Assembly: GCA_024236095.1 (NCBI GenBank)
Contig: JACKLD010000012.1
Span: 62,001-126,000 of the forward strand
Source of the DNA: Pseudomonadaceae bacterium
Lineage (GTDB): Bacteria > Pseudomonadota > Alphaproteobacteria > UBA2136 > UBA6156
Reading direction: 5' to 3'
DNA length: 64,000 nucleotides
Part shown: piece by piece, positions 25,637 to 35,700 of the stretch
Numbering within the stretch: position 1 is the first letter of the stretch
How the letters are laid out: each line of letters starts with the position of its first letter
Notes under the pieces: generated by a model
Seen by the model: the letters and a program-made list of their open reading frames with translations, nothing else
The model's database searches: none
Told to the model about the DNA's origin: nothing
Position numbers and translations under genes: made by a program

Positions 25637-27670
25637 ATGCCCCTCATTTCCCGTATTGCCGCGTTCTTTGTGTTGCTCATCGGCCTCGCCGGCGGCGCCC
25701 ATGCCACCGACGGCCAAACCGACATCGCCGTCACCGATGCGGTTGCCAGCCGCGTGGTGGCCAGCCACGCTACCATTGTGCCGGGACAAACCTTCCAGCT
25801 GGCTTGGCAAATCAAGCTGGAGCCCCACTGGCACATCTATTGGCAAAACCCCGGCGATTCCGGCCTTGCCCCGCGCCTGACCCCCAACGACCCTACCTAC
25901 ACCGTCGGCGAAACCCGCTGGCCCACCCCCAAGCTGATTCCGCTGCCGCCCATCACCAATTACGGTTACGAAGACAAGGTGGTGCTGGTCATGCCGGTTA
26001 CCGCCCCCACCATCCTGCCCCCCGGCGCCACCACCCTGCCCTTGCGGCTGGAGTACCTTTATTGCAAAGACATCTGCCTGCCGGGCAAGGTGACACTGGA
26101 CTTGCCGCTTACCGTCGGCAGCGCCCCGCTTGAAAACCCGCTGTTTGGCCAACTGGCGGCCGAAAACCGCGAAACCCTGCCCCAGCCGATGCCCGCCACC
26201 CACGAAGTGCGCGCCTACCTGCGCGAAGGCAACGTGCATCTGGTGTTCAATGCGCAAGATATCGGCGCGGTGGCCCCGCGCTTCTTCCCCCATGCCGAAG
26301 GTTGGCTGGACGACGGCGCGGCCCAAACCATCCTCCATCAACCTCCTTATATGGACATGACCCTGCCCCGCGACCTCCACGGCAATGCCGAGATTACCGA
26401 GGTGCAGGGCCTGCTGGTGCGCGCCGACGGCAAGGGCTTTGTCATCAACGTGCCACTGGGCGACGCACCGCTGCTGCCGGAAGACCCCAACCAACTGCCA
26501 TGGGTGTTGCTGGCGGCGTTTGTGGCAGGGCTCGTTCTCAACCTGATGCCTTGCGTGCTGCCGGTCATCGCGCTGAAGGTCTTTTCCCTGCTGCGCACCA
26601 CCAACCACACCGAGCGCCTCAGCCATATGCTGGTGTATGCCGCCGGCGTATTGGTCACCTTCTGGGGCATGGCGGGCATCATCGCCGCCATCCAGCAGGG
26701 CGGGCACCAGCTGGGCTGGGGTTTCCAGATGCAAAACCCTCTGTTCGTCGCCGCCATGGCCGCATTGATGCTGGCCATGGCTCTCAGCTTCTGGGGGGTG
26801 TTCAGCGCCGGCAGCTGGCTCACCCGCGTCACCACGCCCACCCGCAAGGCCATGCATGAAAGCTGGGCCGAAGCCTTCCTGACCGGCATGGTGGCAGTGG
26901 TGGTTGCCACTCCCTGCACCGTGCCGTTCATGGGCACCGCCATGGCCTATGCGTTGGCGCAACCGTTCTGGGGTATCGTACAGGTGTTTACGGCACTGGG
27001 GCTTGGCATGGCGGCACCGCTGGCGCTGGTGGCGTTGTTTCCGCCGCTGGCGCGCTGGCTGCCACGCCCCGGGCCGTGGATGGACACCTTCAAGCAGCTG
27101 CTCGGCTGGCCGATGCTGGCCACCGCCCTGTGGCTGGTATGGGTTTTTGCGGGGCAAACCAACACAGCCGCGCTGTTTGTCCTTTTGGGAGGGCTGGGCC
27201 TGCTGGGCTTCACCCTGTGGCTGTACGGCCGTTTGGGCGGTTGGTCGGCCCTTGCCGTGGCCGCCGTGCTGGCTGGCGGCGCACTTGTCATCCCTGACTA
27301 TACTGCGCCGGGCGAGCAGCCCGCCAGCCGTTGGCAGCCATGGAGCAAGGCCGCCGAGCAGGCCGCTCGCGCCACCGGGCCGGTGTTTGTGGACTTCACC
27401 GCGGATTGGTGCATCACCTGTAAGTTCACCGAGGCCACCGTGCTGAACACCCAAAGCGTCCAGCAATTGTTCGTTGCCCGCAACGTCACCCTGCTGCAAG
27501 GCGACTGGACCAGCTATGACGAAGCCATTACCGCCGAACTCGCCCGCCACAACCGCCGTGGCGTGCCGTTGTACCTGCTCTACCTGCCGGAGAAAGACGA
27601 GCCTCTCATTCTGCCGCAGTTGCTGACACGCGCCGTGCTGGAAGAAGCCTTAACCGCCACCCGGCCGTGA
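25637..27670 (+). CDS. DsbD/ScsB-like thiol:disulphide interchange protein
   Basis: A 677-residue inner-membrane protein that should carry electrons from cytoplasmic thioredoxin to the periplasm. A signal peptide (to AHA) is followed by an exported N-terminal domain with the cysteine pair in YCKDICLPGK. The eight-helix transmembrane domain has its redox cysteines in MPCVLP and TPCTVP. A C-terminal thioredoxin-like domain has DWCITCK. This order matches DsbD and its ScsB/suppressor-of-copper relatives. ATG 25637 gives the signal peptide; the frame opens earlier without support. The last 65 nt overlap the convergent DUF192 gene. Confidence 0.9.
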   Translation: MPLISRIAAFFVLLIGLAGGAHATDGQTDIAVTDAVASRVVASHATIVPGQTFQLAWQIKLEPHWHIYWQNPGDSGLAPRLTPNDPTYTVGETRWPTPKLIPLPPITNYGYEDKVVLVMPVTAPTILPPGATTLPLRLEYLYCKDICLPGKVTLDLPLTVGSAPLENPLFGQLAAENRETLPQPMPATHEVRAYLREGNVHLVFNAQDIGAVAPRFFPHAEGWLDDGAAQTILHQPPYMDMTLPRDLHGNAEITEVQGLLVRADGKGFVINVPLGDAPLLPEDPNQLPWVLLAAFVAGLVLNLMPCVLPVIALKVFSLLRTTNHTERLSHMLVYAAGVLVTFWGMAGIIAAIQQGGHQLGWGFQMQNPLFVAAMAALMLAMALSFWGVFSAGSWLTRVTTPTRKAMHESWAEAFLTGMVAVVVATPCTVPFMGTAMAYALAQPFWGIVQVFTALGLGMAAPLALVALFPPLARWLPRPGPWMDTFKQLLGWPMLATALWLVWVFAGQTNTAALFVLLGGLGLLGFTLWLYGRLGGWSALAVAAVLAGGALVIPDYTAPGEQPASRWQPWSKAAEQAARATGPVFVDFTADWCITCKFTEATVLNTQSVQQLFVARNVTLLQGDWTSYDEAITAELARHNRRGVPLYLLYLPEKDEPLILPQLLTRAVLEEALTATRP

Positions 27671-28067
27671 CGCCTTTGGCATCTGCCCAGCCACCGTTCA
27701 CCTCCAGCACCGCCGTGGTGGCGGGGGGCGAGGCGATGACCGTCTCATCGTGCGGCACGGCACCGGCATGGATGGCCGCCACCGTATCGTTCTGCACAAA
27801 CAGCATGTCCAACGGTATCAGCGTGTTACGCATCCACATATAAATGGTATCGCCGCCGGGGCGGTCGGGGTAAACAAACAGCATGCCCGCATCGTCGGCC
27901 AGTTTCGTGCGGTGCATCAGCCCCTGCTGGCGGGTGGCGTCGGTGTCGGCAACCTCCACCGTCAACCGATGGCGAACCTTGCCATCCGGGCTTGTCAATT
28001 CGACCTGATGCAACGGCAACGCCTGCGCCACGTTCGCCAGCATCAGCAAGACGGCCAGACAGCGCAT
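27606..28067 (-). CDS. DUF192 family exported protein
   Basis: A 153-residue protein with a signal peptide (to AQA) and the DUF192 fold: VEVADTDATRQQGLMHRTKL, GMLFVYP, and MWMRNTLIPLDMLFV. The biochemical role of this family is not established. The ATG shares a base with the TGA of the upstream AsmA-like gene, so the two are translationally coupled. The 3' end runs 65 nt into the convergent dsbD-like gene, an unusually long coding overlap. Confidence 0.85.
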   Translation of the reverse strand: MRCLAVLLMLANVAQALPLHQVELTSPDGKVRHRLTVEVADTDATRQQGLMHRTKLADDAGMLFVYPDRPGGDTIYMWMRNTLIPLDMLFVQNDTVAAIHAGAVPHDETVIASPPATTAVLEVNGGWADAKGVTAGWRLRLLPARRVSATAAE

Positions 28068-31000
28068 CACGGTACGTTGCTTTCCACCTGCGGCGTGGGC
28101 GGCGCCTCGCCGCCCCGAAAGATGTCCTTGATAAGTCCCGGCGTCAGAATGGACAGCGGTCGCACCTCGATCTTCGGGTCGGCGCTGGCGCCCTTCATTT
28201 TGAAATCGGCCACCACCACACCGTCCTGACTGCCGGTCAGCAACGTGCCGATCAGCGGAATCTTGGCAATCAGCCGGTTGAACGGAATGGCCGGCGCCAT
28301 CCGCCCGTCAAAGTTCATCGTGCTGGTATCACGGTAATATACCCCGTCCAACCGCAGGGTCATCGCAGGGCCCTCCGCCACCGCCTTGTCGAGATGGATC
28401 GCCGCGCCGTCCAGCCGCATCGGCAAGGTGGCGCGATTGAATTTTAGTTTGTCGGTGCCTGCCAACAATTGCTCCAGCGAGAGCAGGCTCAACAACCGCA
28501 CCAGCGTCGGCGGGTTGTCCAGCTCGAAGTCGCGCAGGGTCATCACCCCGCCGGCCACGTTGGGAGCGTCGTAGTTCAACTGCCCCTGCAAATGCCCGCC
28601 CAGCATGCGCGGATACACGTCGGTAATCGCCAACAATTGCCCAAGGTTGGCAATGTCCACGTTCATCCGCCTGCGCCCGCCTCCCAGCGGTACGGTCTGC
28701 ACGTTCACGGGGTTTTGCCCGTTGGCGCGGGCGGTCAGCTGCTCTACCTCCCACACCTTGTTGCGGCGCGAGAGACTGGCCTTCAACCCCGTCAACGCCC
28801 CTTTTTCCAACAACAGGTTGCCCACGTTTACATTGGCTTCCAGGTTGTCCGGCAAGCCGTTGCCGCTGCCGTCGCCCTTCATGAACGGCGCGGCATCCAA
28901 CTGCTTGCCGGAAAGACTGAACGCGCTGCCGTTCCAGTTCAGCACCGCATCGGTCTTGCCCAGCCGGAAGGGGCTCAACGCCAGCCGTGTTGCCGCCAGA
29001 TTGTCCGGCACATAAGTCAGGCCGCCCTGCACGTCCACGCCACTGCCCTGCAGACTCAACGTATCCAGTTGCACGCGCTGCAAGACCCCGCCTGCCGCGC
29101 GATAATCCCCCTTGGCGCGTAACGCAAGCTTGCCTCCCGTCGCCTTGCTGAACGCCAAGTCCTTCGCCACCACCTTGGCCCGCGTCGCATCGGCGGTTAG
29201 GCTCAATGCGGTATCGCCTCCCTGTTCATTCAGGGTCAAGTCAACCGCGACCGGCCCGTCCACCTCTACACTCTCCGGCAGGCCATTGGCGCGCAGCCAG
29301 TCGCCGTTCACCGTCCCGCGCGCGGTCAGCTTCATGGCTTTTTTGCCGGGGGTCTTCCAGTCGTCCTGCCAATTCACGTCCATCGGGTTGCCGTTCAGAC
29401 TGCCATCGGCCTTGAAGCTGGCGGTGCTGCCCTGCATCGTAAAGGTACCCTTGTCGGCCTTGAAGTTGGTGTTCTTCACATCGGCAAAACGCGACAGCGT
29501 CACATCCGCTACCTTGCTGTCCACGCGGATGTCGGCATCGGCCAACTCGGTGGGCTTGTTTTTGATAAGCGGCAAGTCCAGCGCAAAGTCGGTCACATGC
29601 CGCCCGTCGGCACTCAGCGGCAGCGGCTTGTCGATCTTGCCCACCTCACGCACCACTTCGTCCAGAGGCCCCGCCAACTTGGTGCGCACCTGCACCACGG
29701 TGGGAACATCCGAGAACAGCTCGGTCAGCCGCACATCCACGTTTTCGCCGGTCTGGCTGGCCGTGGTGGCCCTTGGCACTTGCACGCGGATGGTCTCGCC
29801 CACCAGTGAAAACATCCCCTTCTCCTGCACCACGGCGGGCGGCAGGTTGTCCAGATACCGCACCTTGCCACCTTCCACCGTGGCGGTGATGGTGAGGCCG
29901 CAGGCATCGCCACAATGGGGCAGGTCGGCGGGCTTGCCACGATAGCTCAGCACCAGATTGGAAAAATCGCCCTCCAGAATATTCGGCTTCAACCACGCCA
30001 ACGCCTTCTTGAAGCGGATGTCTTCATCGGGAAAGTAACGGAACGCCTGCTGCGCCTTGCCCTTGGCCACCCGCAAGGTCACGTCGGCCACCAGCGTGCT
30101 GCTGACCGTTTCTACATTTTCGGCCGGTGTCGTCACGGTGGCGCTCACCATCACCTGTCCCCCCACCACCGTATGGCTGGCTCCGGCGGCCAGCGCCTGT
30201 GCCACTTCAGCCTTGCTCTCCAGCGGAATCACACTGGCACTCCCCAATCCGCCGATACGCCCCTGCCCTTCCATCACCATTCCTTGCGCGTCCTCGGCTT
30301 TCAGGCTGGAAATACTCAGGACGTCATCCGGCTGCGGCGTATACGCCACCGTCACGTTGAAGGTCTTGAACCCCAGCGGCTTGCTGAAGCCCATCGGCGG
30401 CGTAATCGTCACATCATGTAGCAACAGCGTCACCCAGGGCTTGCCCAGCCGGTTGCCTTGGGTCAGCAGCATGCCGAGCTCCACCTTGCCGGTGGCCTTG
30501 AACATCTTTTCAATCTGCGGCGGAAAATAATCGGCCACCATGTCCACGTCCGAGTTTTCAAACCGCGCCCGCAAAATGGCGTTCTCTGCCCCCGCCGCAT
30601 GCTCAAACACCACCGCCACCGGCGTCGGTGCAATCTCCTTGCCGCCGTACAGCCGCCGCAGCTGGGCGGTCAAGGTGGCCTTGTCGCCGTCGTCCCTGTT
30701 CAGACGGAAGGCCAACGTGCCGTCTTCCATCACCCATTCGCTTTTCTGTACGTTGTCGTGCAGCAGCAGGGTCAACCCCACCACGCTGCCTTCTTCCAAC
30801 GCGCCCCAGCGCAATGCGGTCGAGAGACCGTTAAGCCATGCCACCACGTCGCCCATGTTGCTTTCGTCTTCATTGCGCGCCAGGGGGAAGCCTGCCAGTT
30901 GCACCACATCCTTGTCGCGGATCACCCGCAGGGTCACGTTTTGCGCCCGCACCACCTTGGGCGCCGGCACGCCGATAAACATGCGCTTGCGCGAAAGCTC

Positions 31001-31324
31001 GACCAACGCCTTTTCCACCACCACCGCCAACTCGTTATTAGCGGCGTTGTACACCCGCAGGTCATCGCCGCCCAACACCACACTGCCGTCTTGATAATAC
31101 GCCACCAACCGGTTGGCGGTCACTTTCAACCCCACGCCGGCCAGATAGCTTTCCACGTGCGGCAACAACGGCAGCAGGTTGAGCGGACTGGAAATGGGGT
31201 AAAAGGTGGAAAAGGTCATCACCAACGCGGTCAGCGCGAACACCACAAACAGCACCGCAACGGCCAACATCGCCCCCAGGCGGGTGCTCCAATGGCGGGT
31301 ATGGCGGACAAGCCGGCGCTTCAT
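28067..31324 (-). CDS. AsmA/DUF3971-type envelope protein
   Basis: A very large (1085-residue) protein with one N-terminal membrane segment (about residues 17-40, MLAVAVLFVVFALTALVM) and a long periplasmic body of repetitive beta structure. The composition, DUF3971-like central part and an AsmA-like C-terminus (MLGGHLQGQLNYD, MTLRLDGVYYRD, NRLIAKIPLIGTLLTG) place it with the AsmA, TamB and YhdP group. That group is thought to bridge the envelope for phospholipid transport. It is followed directly by the DUF192 gene. Confidence 0.85.
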   Translation of the reverse strand: MKRRLVRHTRHWSTRLGAMLAVAVLFVVFALTALVMTFSTFYPISSPLNLLPLLPHVESYLAGVGLKVTANRLVAYYQDGSVVLGGDDLRVYNAANNELAVVVEKALVELSRKRMFIGVPAPKVVRAQNVTLRVIRDKDVVQLAGFPLARNEDESNMGDVVAWLNGLSTALRWGALEEGSVVGLTLLLHDNVQKSEWVMEDGTLAFRLNRDDGDKATLTAQLRRLYGGKEIAPTPVAVVFEHAAGAENAILRARFENSDVDMVADYFPPQIEKMFKATGKVELGMLLTQGNRLGKPWVTLLLHDVTITPPMGFSKPLGFKTFNVTVAYTPQPDDVLSISSLKAEDAQGMVMEGQGRIGGLGSASVIPLESKAEVAQALAAGASHTVVGGQVMVSATVTTPAENVETVSSTLVADVTLRVAKGKAQQAFRYFPDEDIRFKKALAWLKPNILEGDFSNLVLSYRGKPADLPHCGDACGLTITATVEGGKVRYLDNLPPAVVQEKGMFSLVGETIRVQVPRATTASQTGENVDVRLTELFSDVPTVVQVRTKLAGPLDEVVREVGKIDKPLPLSADGRHVTDFALDLPLIKNKPTELADADIRVDSKVADVTLSRFADVKNTNFKADKGTFTMQGSTASFKADGSLNGNPMDVNWQDDWKTPGKKAMKLTARGTVNGDWLRANGLPESVEVDGPVAVDLTLNEQGGDTALSLTADATRAKVVAKDLAFSKATGGKLALRAKGDYRAAGGVLQRVQLDTLSLQGSGVDVQGGLTYVPDNLAATRLALSPFRLGKTDAVLNWNGSAFSLSGKQLDAAPFMKGDGSGNGLPDNLEANVNVGNLLLEKGALTGLKASLSRRNKVWEVEQLTARANGQNPVNVQTVPLGGGRRRMNVDIANLGQLLAITDVYPRMLGGHLQGQLNYDAPNVAGGVMTLRDFELDNPPTLVRLLSLLSLEQLLAGTDKLKFNRATLPMRLDGAAIHLDKAVAEGPAMTLRLDGVYYRDTSTMNFDGRMAPAIPFNRLIAKIPLIGTLLTGSQDGVVVADFKMKGASADPKIEVRPLSILTPGLIKDIFRGGEAPPTPQVESNVP

Positions 31325-31400
31325 GCCGCAAGTCTAACATGTTACGGATAAGAAAGAAGTGCCGTCCACGGGCTTCTCCACCGCCCCTGTGCTTTCTCCA

Positions 31401-32511
31401 TCAAGCGCGCTTGTTGCCAACCTTGTCGGCCAGCGCGGCCTTGATGAACGCGTCCAACTCGCCGTCCAGCACGCCGCCGGTATTGCTGGTTTCCACGTCG
31501 GTGCGCAGGTCTTTGACCATTTGGTAAGGTTGCAGCACATAACTTCTAATCTGGTGCCCCCAACCGATGGCGCTCTTCTCGGCATTGGTGGCCGCCGCCG
31601 CCTCTTCACGCTTTTGCACCTCGTGCTCGTACAACCGTGCCTTCAACATGCGCATGCAGATGTCACGGTTGCGGTGCTGGCTTTTGTCCTGCTGGCTTGA
31701 AACCACGATGTTGGTCGGGATGTGGGTAATCCGCACCGCGCTCTCGGTGGTATTCACGTGCTGGCCGCCCGCCCCTTGCGAACGGTAAGTATCCACCCGC
31801 AGGTCGGCAGGGTTGATGTCGATATCGATATCATCGTCCACTTCCGGATACACATACACGCTGGAAAAACTGGTGTGCCTCCGCGCGTTGCTGTCAAACG
31901 GAGAGATGCGCACCAGCCGGTGCACCCCGCCTTCCGTTTTTGCCATGCCGAAGGCATACGGCCCCTGGATGTGCAGCGTGGCGCTCTTGATGCCCGCCTG
32001 CTCGCCCGCCGCATAGTCCACCGTATCCACCTTGAAGCCCTGCCGTTCGGCCCAACGGCTGTACATGCGCAACAACATGCCCGCCCAGTCGCAGCTTTCG
32101 GTGCCGCCCGCGCCCGCATGGATTTCCAGATAGGCGTTGTTGGCATCGGCTTCACCACTTAGCAGGCACTGGGTCTCCAACTTGTCGGCCTCGCCCACCA
32201 AAGCGGCCAGCTCGCCTTCGGCCTCTTGCACGCTGGCGGCATCGTTTTCGGCTTCGGCCAATTCCAGCAGCACCAACGCATCGTCCAGCCGCCGCCGCAC
32301 GTCATCGTACCGACCAAGCGAGAGCTCCAGCTTGCGCTTGTCCTGCATCACCTTTTTGGCGGCATCGGGGTCGTTCCACAATTCGCCGTCAGCGGCACGG
32401 GCCTCTAACGCGGCGTATTGTTTGCGCGCTTCATCCAGGTCAAAGAGACCTCCCGAGCAGGCCCAACGCCTCCTCTACTCTGTCCACCTGCGCGCGCTGT
32501 TCCGGTGTCAT
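31401..32511 (-). CDS. prfB: Peptide chain release factor 2, programmed +1 frameshift
   Basis: Recognises UGA and UAA stop codons. Translation starts at ATG 32511, downstream of AAGGAG, and runs 23 codons to CTT-TGA-C at 32439-32445. The TGA at 32440-32442 is bypassed by +1 slippage, and the second frame runs to 31401, giving about 368 residues. GGGAGG at 32449-32454 is the internal Shine-Dalgarno-like stimulator just before the slip. Further landmarks are the GGQ motif (GAGGQHVNTT) and the SPF tripeptide in RISPFDS. The frameshift lets RF2 autoregulate: scarce RF2 leaves UGA unread and favours slippage. It lies 26 nt after the PBP1a gene. Confidence 0.97.
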
Positions 32512-32537
32512 CACCTGTCTCCTTGCTGTTGCTCGCT

Positions 32538-35006
32538 TCAGAAAATCCCGAACGGGTTGAACCCGCCGCCATTGCCATCCTCGGCGCCGCTTTCACCGCC
32601 GAAGATGCCGTCCCAGAAGCTCGGTTGCGCGGTGGTGGTGGGCGCGGTGCCGGGTACAAACGGTTCGGTGATCACCCGCTCGGTGGTCGGGCCGGGCAAC
32701 ATGCCGTTGTCGGCGTCCACCTGCACAAACTCGATCCCTTCCGGCACGGGGAAGTCCATCATGCGGCGGCCCTTGTGGCTGGCCGCCACGAAGTCTTTCC
32801 AAATCGGCAGCGCCGCCCGTGCGCCGGTTTCGTTGTGGCCAAGGCTGCGGGGTTTGTCAAACCCCACCCACACGCCCACCGCCATTTCCGGCGAAAAGCC
32901 CATAAACCACGCATCCACGTAATCGTTGGTGGTGCCGGTCTTGCCGCCCAGCGGCAAACCCAGCTTGCTGGCACTGTAACCGGTGCCGCGCTTCACCACC
33001 CCTTCCAGCATGCTGGTCATCTGGTAAGCCACCTGCGGGCTGAGGGCCTGCGTGGCCGGTATCGGCGGCGGCGCAGGCACCTTGTCGGGGCTTCCACCAA
33101 ACTGCTGCAAGCACCCTTCACAGGCGGGGTGGCCACGGTACAAGGTTTTGCCACGGTTATCCTGAATGCGCGAAATAAACGACGGCGGCACAAACAACCC
33201 CCCGCGCGGATACACCGCATAGGCGGCGGTCATGTCCAGCAGGCTCATGTCCACCGTACCCAACGCCACAGTGAGGTCGGTGGTCGGCACCCGGTCGGGA
33301 ATGCCCATCCGCCGCACCACATCGGACACCGCGCGCAACCCGACCTCTTGTGCCAGATTGATGGTCATCAGGTTTTTGCTTTTCTCCAGCCCGATGCGCA
33401 GCGGCGTCGGACCGCTCATCTTGCCGTCGTAGTTCTGCGGCTTCCAGCTGCTGTCGCCATGGCGGAACACCACCGGCGCATCCATCACGATACTGGCGGG
33501 GGTAAAACCGTTCTCCAGCGCGGCGGTGTAAACGAACGGCTTGAAGGCGCTGCCTACCTGCCGCTTGGCCTGGATGGCGCGGTTGAAGCCGACCCCTTCA
33601 CCCAAGCCACCCACCATCGCCAGCACTTCGCCGCTACGCACTTCCACCGCCGCCAGACCGCCTTGCACTTCAGGGATTTGTTCAAGATTATACGCGCCCT
33701 TGCCATCGCGCTTCAGCATCACGACATCGCCGGTCTTCACCAGCTTGGCCAGACTGCGACCGGTCCACTTGGCACTGGCAGGGGCAATCTCCACCTTGCG
33801 CTCGTCATACAGGCCCGCCATCACTTTGTCGCCCACACTCACCACCACGGCGGGCTCACCGATACGGGTGCTGTAACTGTAACTGTCGGCTACCTTTTCC
33901 AGCTGCTGCGGCCAATCGGCCATACTGTCGAAGTGCATCAGCGGCCCACGCCAGCCATGACGGCGGTCGTAGTCGCGCAGGCCTTCATACACGGCGGTTT
34001 CCGCTTCTTTCTGCGTCTCAAGGTCCAGCGTGGTGTAGATGATCAGACCATCCTCATAAAGCGCCTTGCTGCCGTACTGCTGTTCCACCATGCGGCGGAT
34101 ATACTCGCTGAAGTGCGGGGCATCATCGCCGCGCTTCAGCGGGCTGGGGTTCAACCCCAAACCGGCCTCGCGCGCGGCGGCGGCTTGGTCGGGGGTAATC
34201 ATCCGCTCTTTCTCCATGCGGGAAAGCACCAGATCACGCCGCGCCTTGGCCTTGTCGGGGTTACGCAACGGGTTGTAGCGGCTGGGTGCCTGCGGCAAAC
34301 CGGCCAACAGCGCGGCCTCGGCCACGTTCAGCTCGGGCAGGGTTTTCGAGAAATAGGTTTGCGCCGCCGCCGCCACCCCGTAACTGCCGTTGCCCAGATA
34401 AATCCGGTTGAGGTACATCTCAAGGATTTCATCCTTGCTGTACACCTGTTCAATCCGCCAGCTCAGCAAAAGCTCTTTCACCTTGCGGTCATAGGTGCGC
34501 TCCGAACTCAACAAAAAGGTCTTCGCCACCTGCTGGGTAATGGTGCTGGCACCTTGCTTGCGGTTGGTCAGCAGGTTACTGAGCGCCGCGCGGATAATCG
34601 CCTTCAGATCATAGCCGCCATGGTGATAGAAGTCGGTATCTTCCGCCGCCAGATATGCATTGATAAGCAGTTTGGGCATCTCGCCCACCGGCATCCAGAT
34701 GCGCCGTTCCTTGGCAAATTCGGCAATCACAGCGCCGTTGCGGTCGTACACCTTGGTAATCAGCGAGGGCTGGTAGTCGGTCAGCTTCCTGAAGTCCGGC
34801 AACTGGCTGGAATAATACATCACCACCGCCGTGGCGCTAATCGCCCCCACCAGCACACCGAACACCCCCAGCCACACCGCCAGAATGACCAGACGCTTCA
34901 TCCACCCGCGCCCCTGCTTGGGCTTGCGTGAACTGGAAGGCACGGCAGCGCCCCGTTTCAGTTTGGGAGATTGGGCGGCGGAGGGCTTTTTCTTGATCGG
35001 CGGCAT
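32538..35006 (-). CDS. mrcA: Penicillin-binding protein 1A
   Basis: Bifunctional peptidoglycan synthase of about 822 residues anchored in the inner membrane. A short basic cytoplasmic tail precedes a membrane segment (VILAVWLGVFGVLVGAISA). The glycosyltransferase domain has AAEDTDFYHHGG, with catalytic Glu, and QGASTITQQVAKT. The transpeptidase domain has nucleophile SAFK in GSAFKPF, the second motif SKN and KTGTTNDY. The C-terminus is glycine- and proline-rich. ATG 35006 (MPPIKKK) is chosen over an upstream TTG. It probably heads an operon with prfB. Confidence 0.95.
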   Translation of the reverse strand: MPPIKKKPSAAQSPKLKRGAAVPSSSRKPKQGRGWMKRLVILAVWLGVFGVLVGAISATAVVMYYSSQLPDFRKLTDYQPSLITKVYDRNGAVIAEFAKERRIWMPVGEMPKLLINAYLAAEDTDFYHHGGYDLKAIIRAALSNLLTNRKQGASTITQQVAKTFLLSSERTYDRKVKELLLSWRIEQVYSKDEILEMYLNRIYLGNGSYGVAAAAQTYFSKTLPELNVAEAALLAGLPQAPSRYNPLRNPDKAKARRDLVLSRMEKERMITPDQAAAAREAGLGLNPSPLKRGDDAPHFSEYIRRMVEQQYGSKALYEDGLIIYTTLDLETQKEAETAVYEGLRDYDRRHGWRGPLMHFDSMADWPQQLEKVADSYSYSTRIGEPAVVVSVGDKVMAGLYDERKVEIAPASAKWTGRSLAKLVKTGDVVMLKRDGKGAYNLEQIPEVQGGLAAVEVRSGEVLAMVGGLGEGVGFNRAIQAKRQVGSAFKPFVYTAALENGFTPASIVMDAPVVFRHGDSSWKPQNYDGKMSGPTPLRIGLEKSKNLMTINLAQEVGLRAVSDVVRRMGIPDRVPTTDLTVALGTVDMSLLDMTAAYAVYPRGGLFVPPSFISRIQDNRGKTLYRGHPACEGCLQQFGGSPDKVPAPPPIPATQALSPQVAYQMTSMLEGVVKRGTGYSASKLGLPLGGKTGTTNDYVDAWFMGFSPEMAVGVWVGFDKPRSLGHNETGARAALPIWKDFVAASHKGRRMMDFPVPEGIEFVQVDADNGMLPGPTTERVITEPFVPGTAPTTTAQPSFWDGIFGGESGAEDGNGGGFNPFGIF

Positions 35007-35077
35007 AGGGTTGGTTGTAACGGCTTTGCCCCCCCGCCGCAAGCCTCGGGCCGATGAAAATTCAGCCTGTTGTAAGG

Positions 35078-35566
35078 CTAGTTGCCGGTCACGTCATGCA
35101 CCTCGGTGCCCAAATGCACCGCCTTGCCGTCGAAGCACAAAAAACGCACGGTTTTGCTTCCGTCCGGCTTGGTCTGCACCTTGATTTGCTGGTGCTTCAC
35201 GCCGATCTCCGGGCAATCGCGGGTCTGGCCGCCCCAGTCGTAACGGTTGTTGGCCTGCGCCGAAAGCGCCTCGTTCAGCTGCCGTTGTGCCGCTTCCACG
35301 TTGCGCACGTTCACGTTTTCCACCTGTTGCATCCGGTCGGCGGTGGCTTCGCTTTTGGCGGCAACCGCCTCCAAACCTTTCTTGAGCGCCAGATTTTCCC
35401 GCTGCAGCTCGCGCACCTGACTCATCAGCTGTTCGTTTTGGCTTTGCAGCTTGCCCATGATCTGGTCGTAGCGCTGCAACTCCAACTGCATCGCGCGGTC
35501 TTCCAAGGCGTGCGGCGCCGCCAGCGGCAGCACCAACAGGGCGAACATCAGGGCAACGTGACGCAT
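35078..35566 (-). CDS. Exported coiled-coil protein
   Basis: A 162-residue protein with a signal peptide (MRHVALMFALLVLPLAAPHA). A long coiled coil spans about residues 25-105 (MGKLQSQNEQLMSQVREL and onward). A small C-terminal domain has two cysteines (RDCPEIGV and RFLCFDGK) that could pair. The family is not recognised; the layout resembles periplasmic scaffold proteins such as CpoB or LapA-like coils, but similarity is only in shape. It lies just upstream of mrcA on the same strand, so an envelope role is plausible. Confidence 0.7.
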   Translation of the reverse strand: MRHVALMFALLVLPLAAPHALEDRAMQLELQRYDQIMGKLQSQNEQLMSQVRELQRENLALKKGLEAVAAKSEATADRMQQVENVNVRNVEAAQRQLNEALSAQANNRYDWGGQTRDCPEIGVKHQQIKVQTKPDGSKTVRFLCFDGKAVHLGTEVHDVTGN

Positions 35567-35594
35567 GGGACTGTATCCTTTTGGCGCATGCTAG

Positions 35595-35634
35595 CAAAAA
35601 CAGCGGAGGGCAGCGCCCCCCTTGCCTGTTTTTA
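35595..35634 (-). terminator. Terminator after sodB, possibly bidirectional
   Basis: AAAAACAG and CTGTTTTT form the base of a hairpin whose inner part is GC-rich. Flanking A and T runs would allow use on both strands. It lies between the sodB stop (35701) and the coiled-coil gene start (35566). Confidence 0.6.
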
Positions 35635-35700
35635 AGGCGTCTGTACTTCTGGCGTGAATCCGGCAAAGACGCACACAAACAAGAACCGCAAAGAAAAAGC

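Noticed and set aside
25559..27550. 663-codon open frame on the minus strand opposite the dsbD-like gene
   Set aside because: It is a GC-rich antisense shadow. The plus-strand frame has a signal peptide, membrane helices and redox motifs, whereas the shadow has biased Gly/His/Gln composition and no domain.
32439..32445. Sequencing error or pseudogene in prfB
   Set aside because: The CTTTGAC site with an upstream GGGAGG is the known programmed frameshift; both frames join into a normal-length RF2.
32418..34931. 837-codon open frame on the plus strand opposite mrcA
   Set aside because: Antisense shadow of PBP1a with low-complexity His/Gly/Arg composition. All PBP motifs are in the minus-strand frame.
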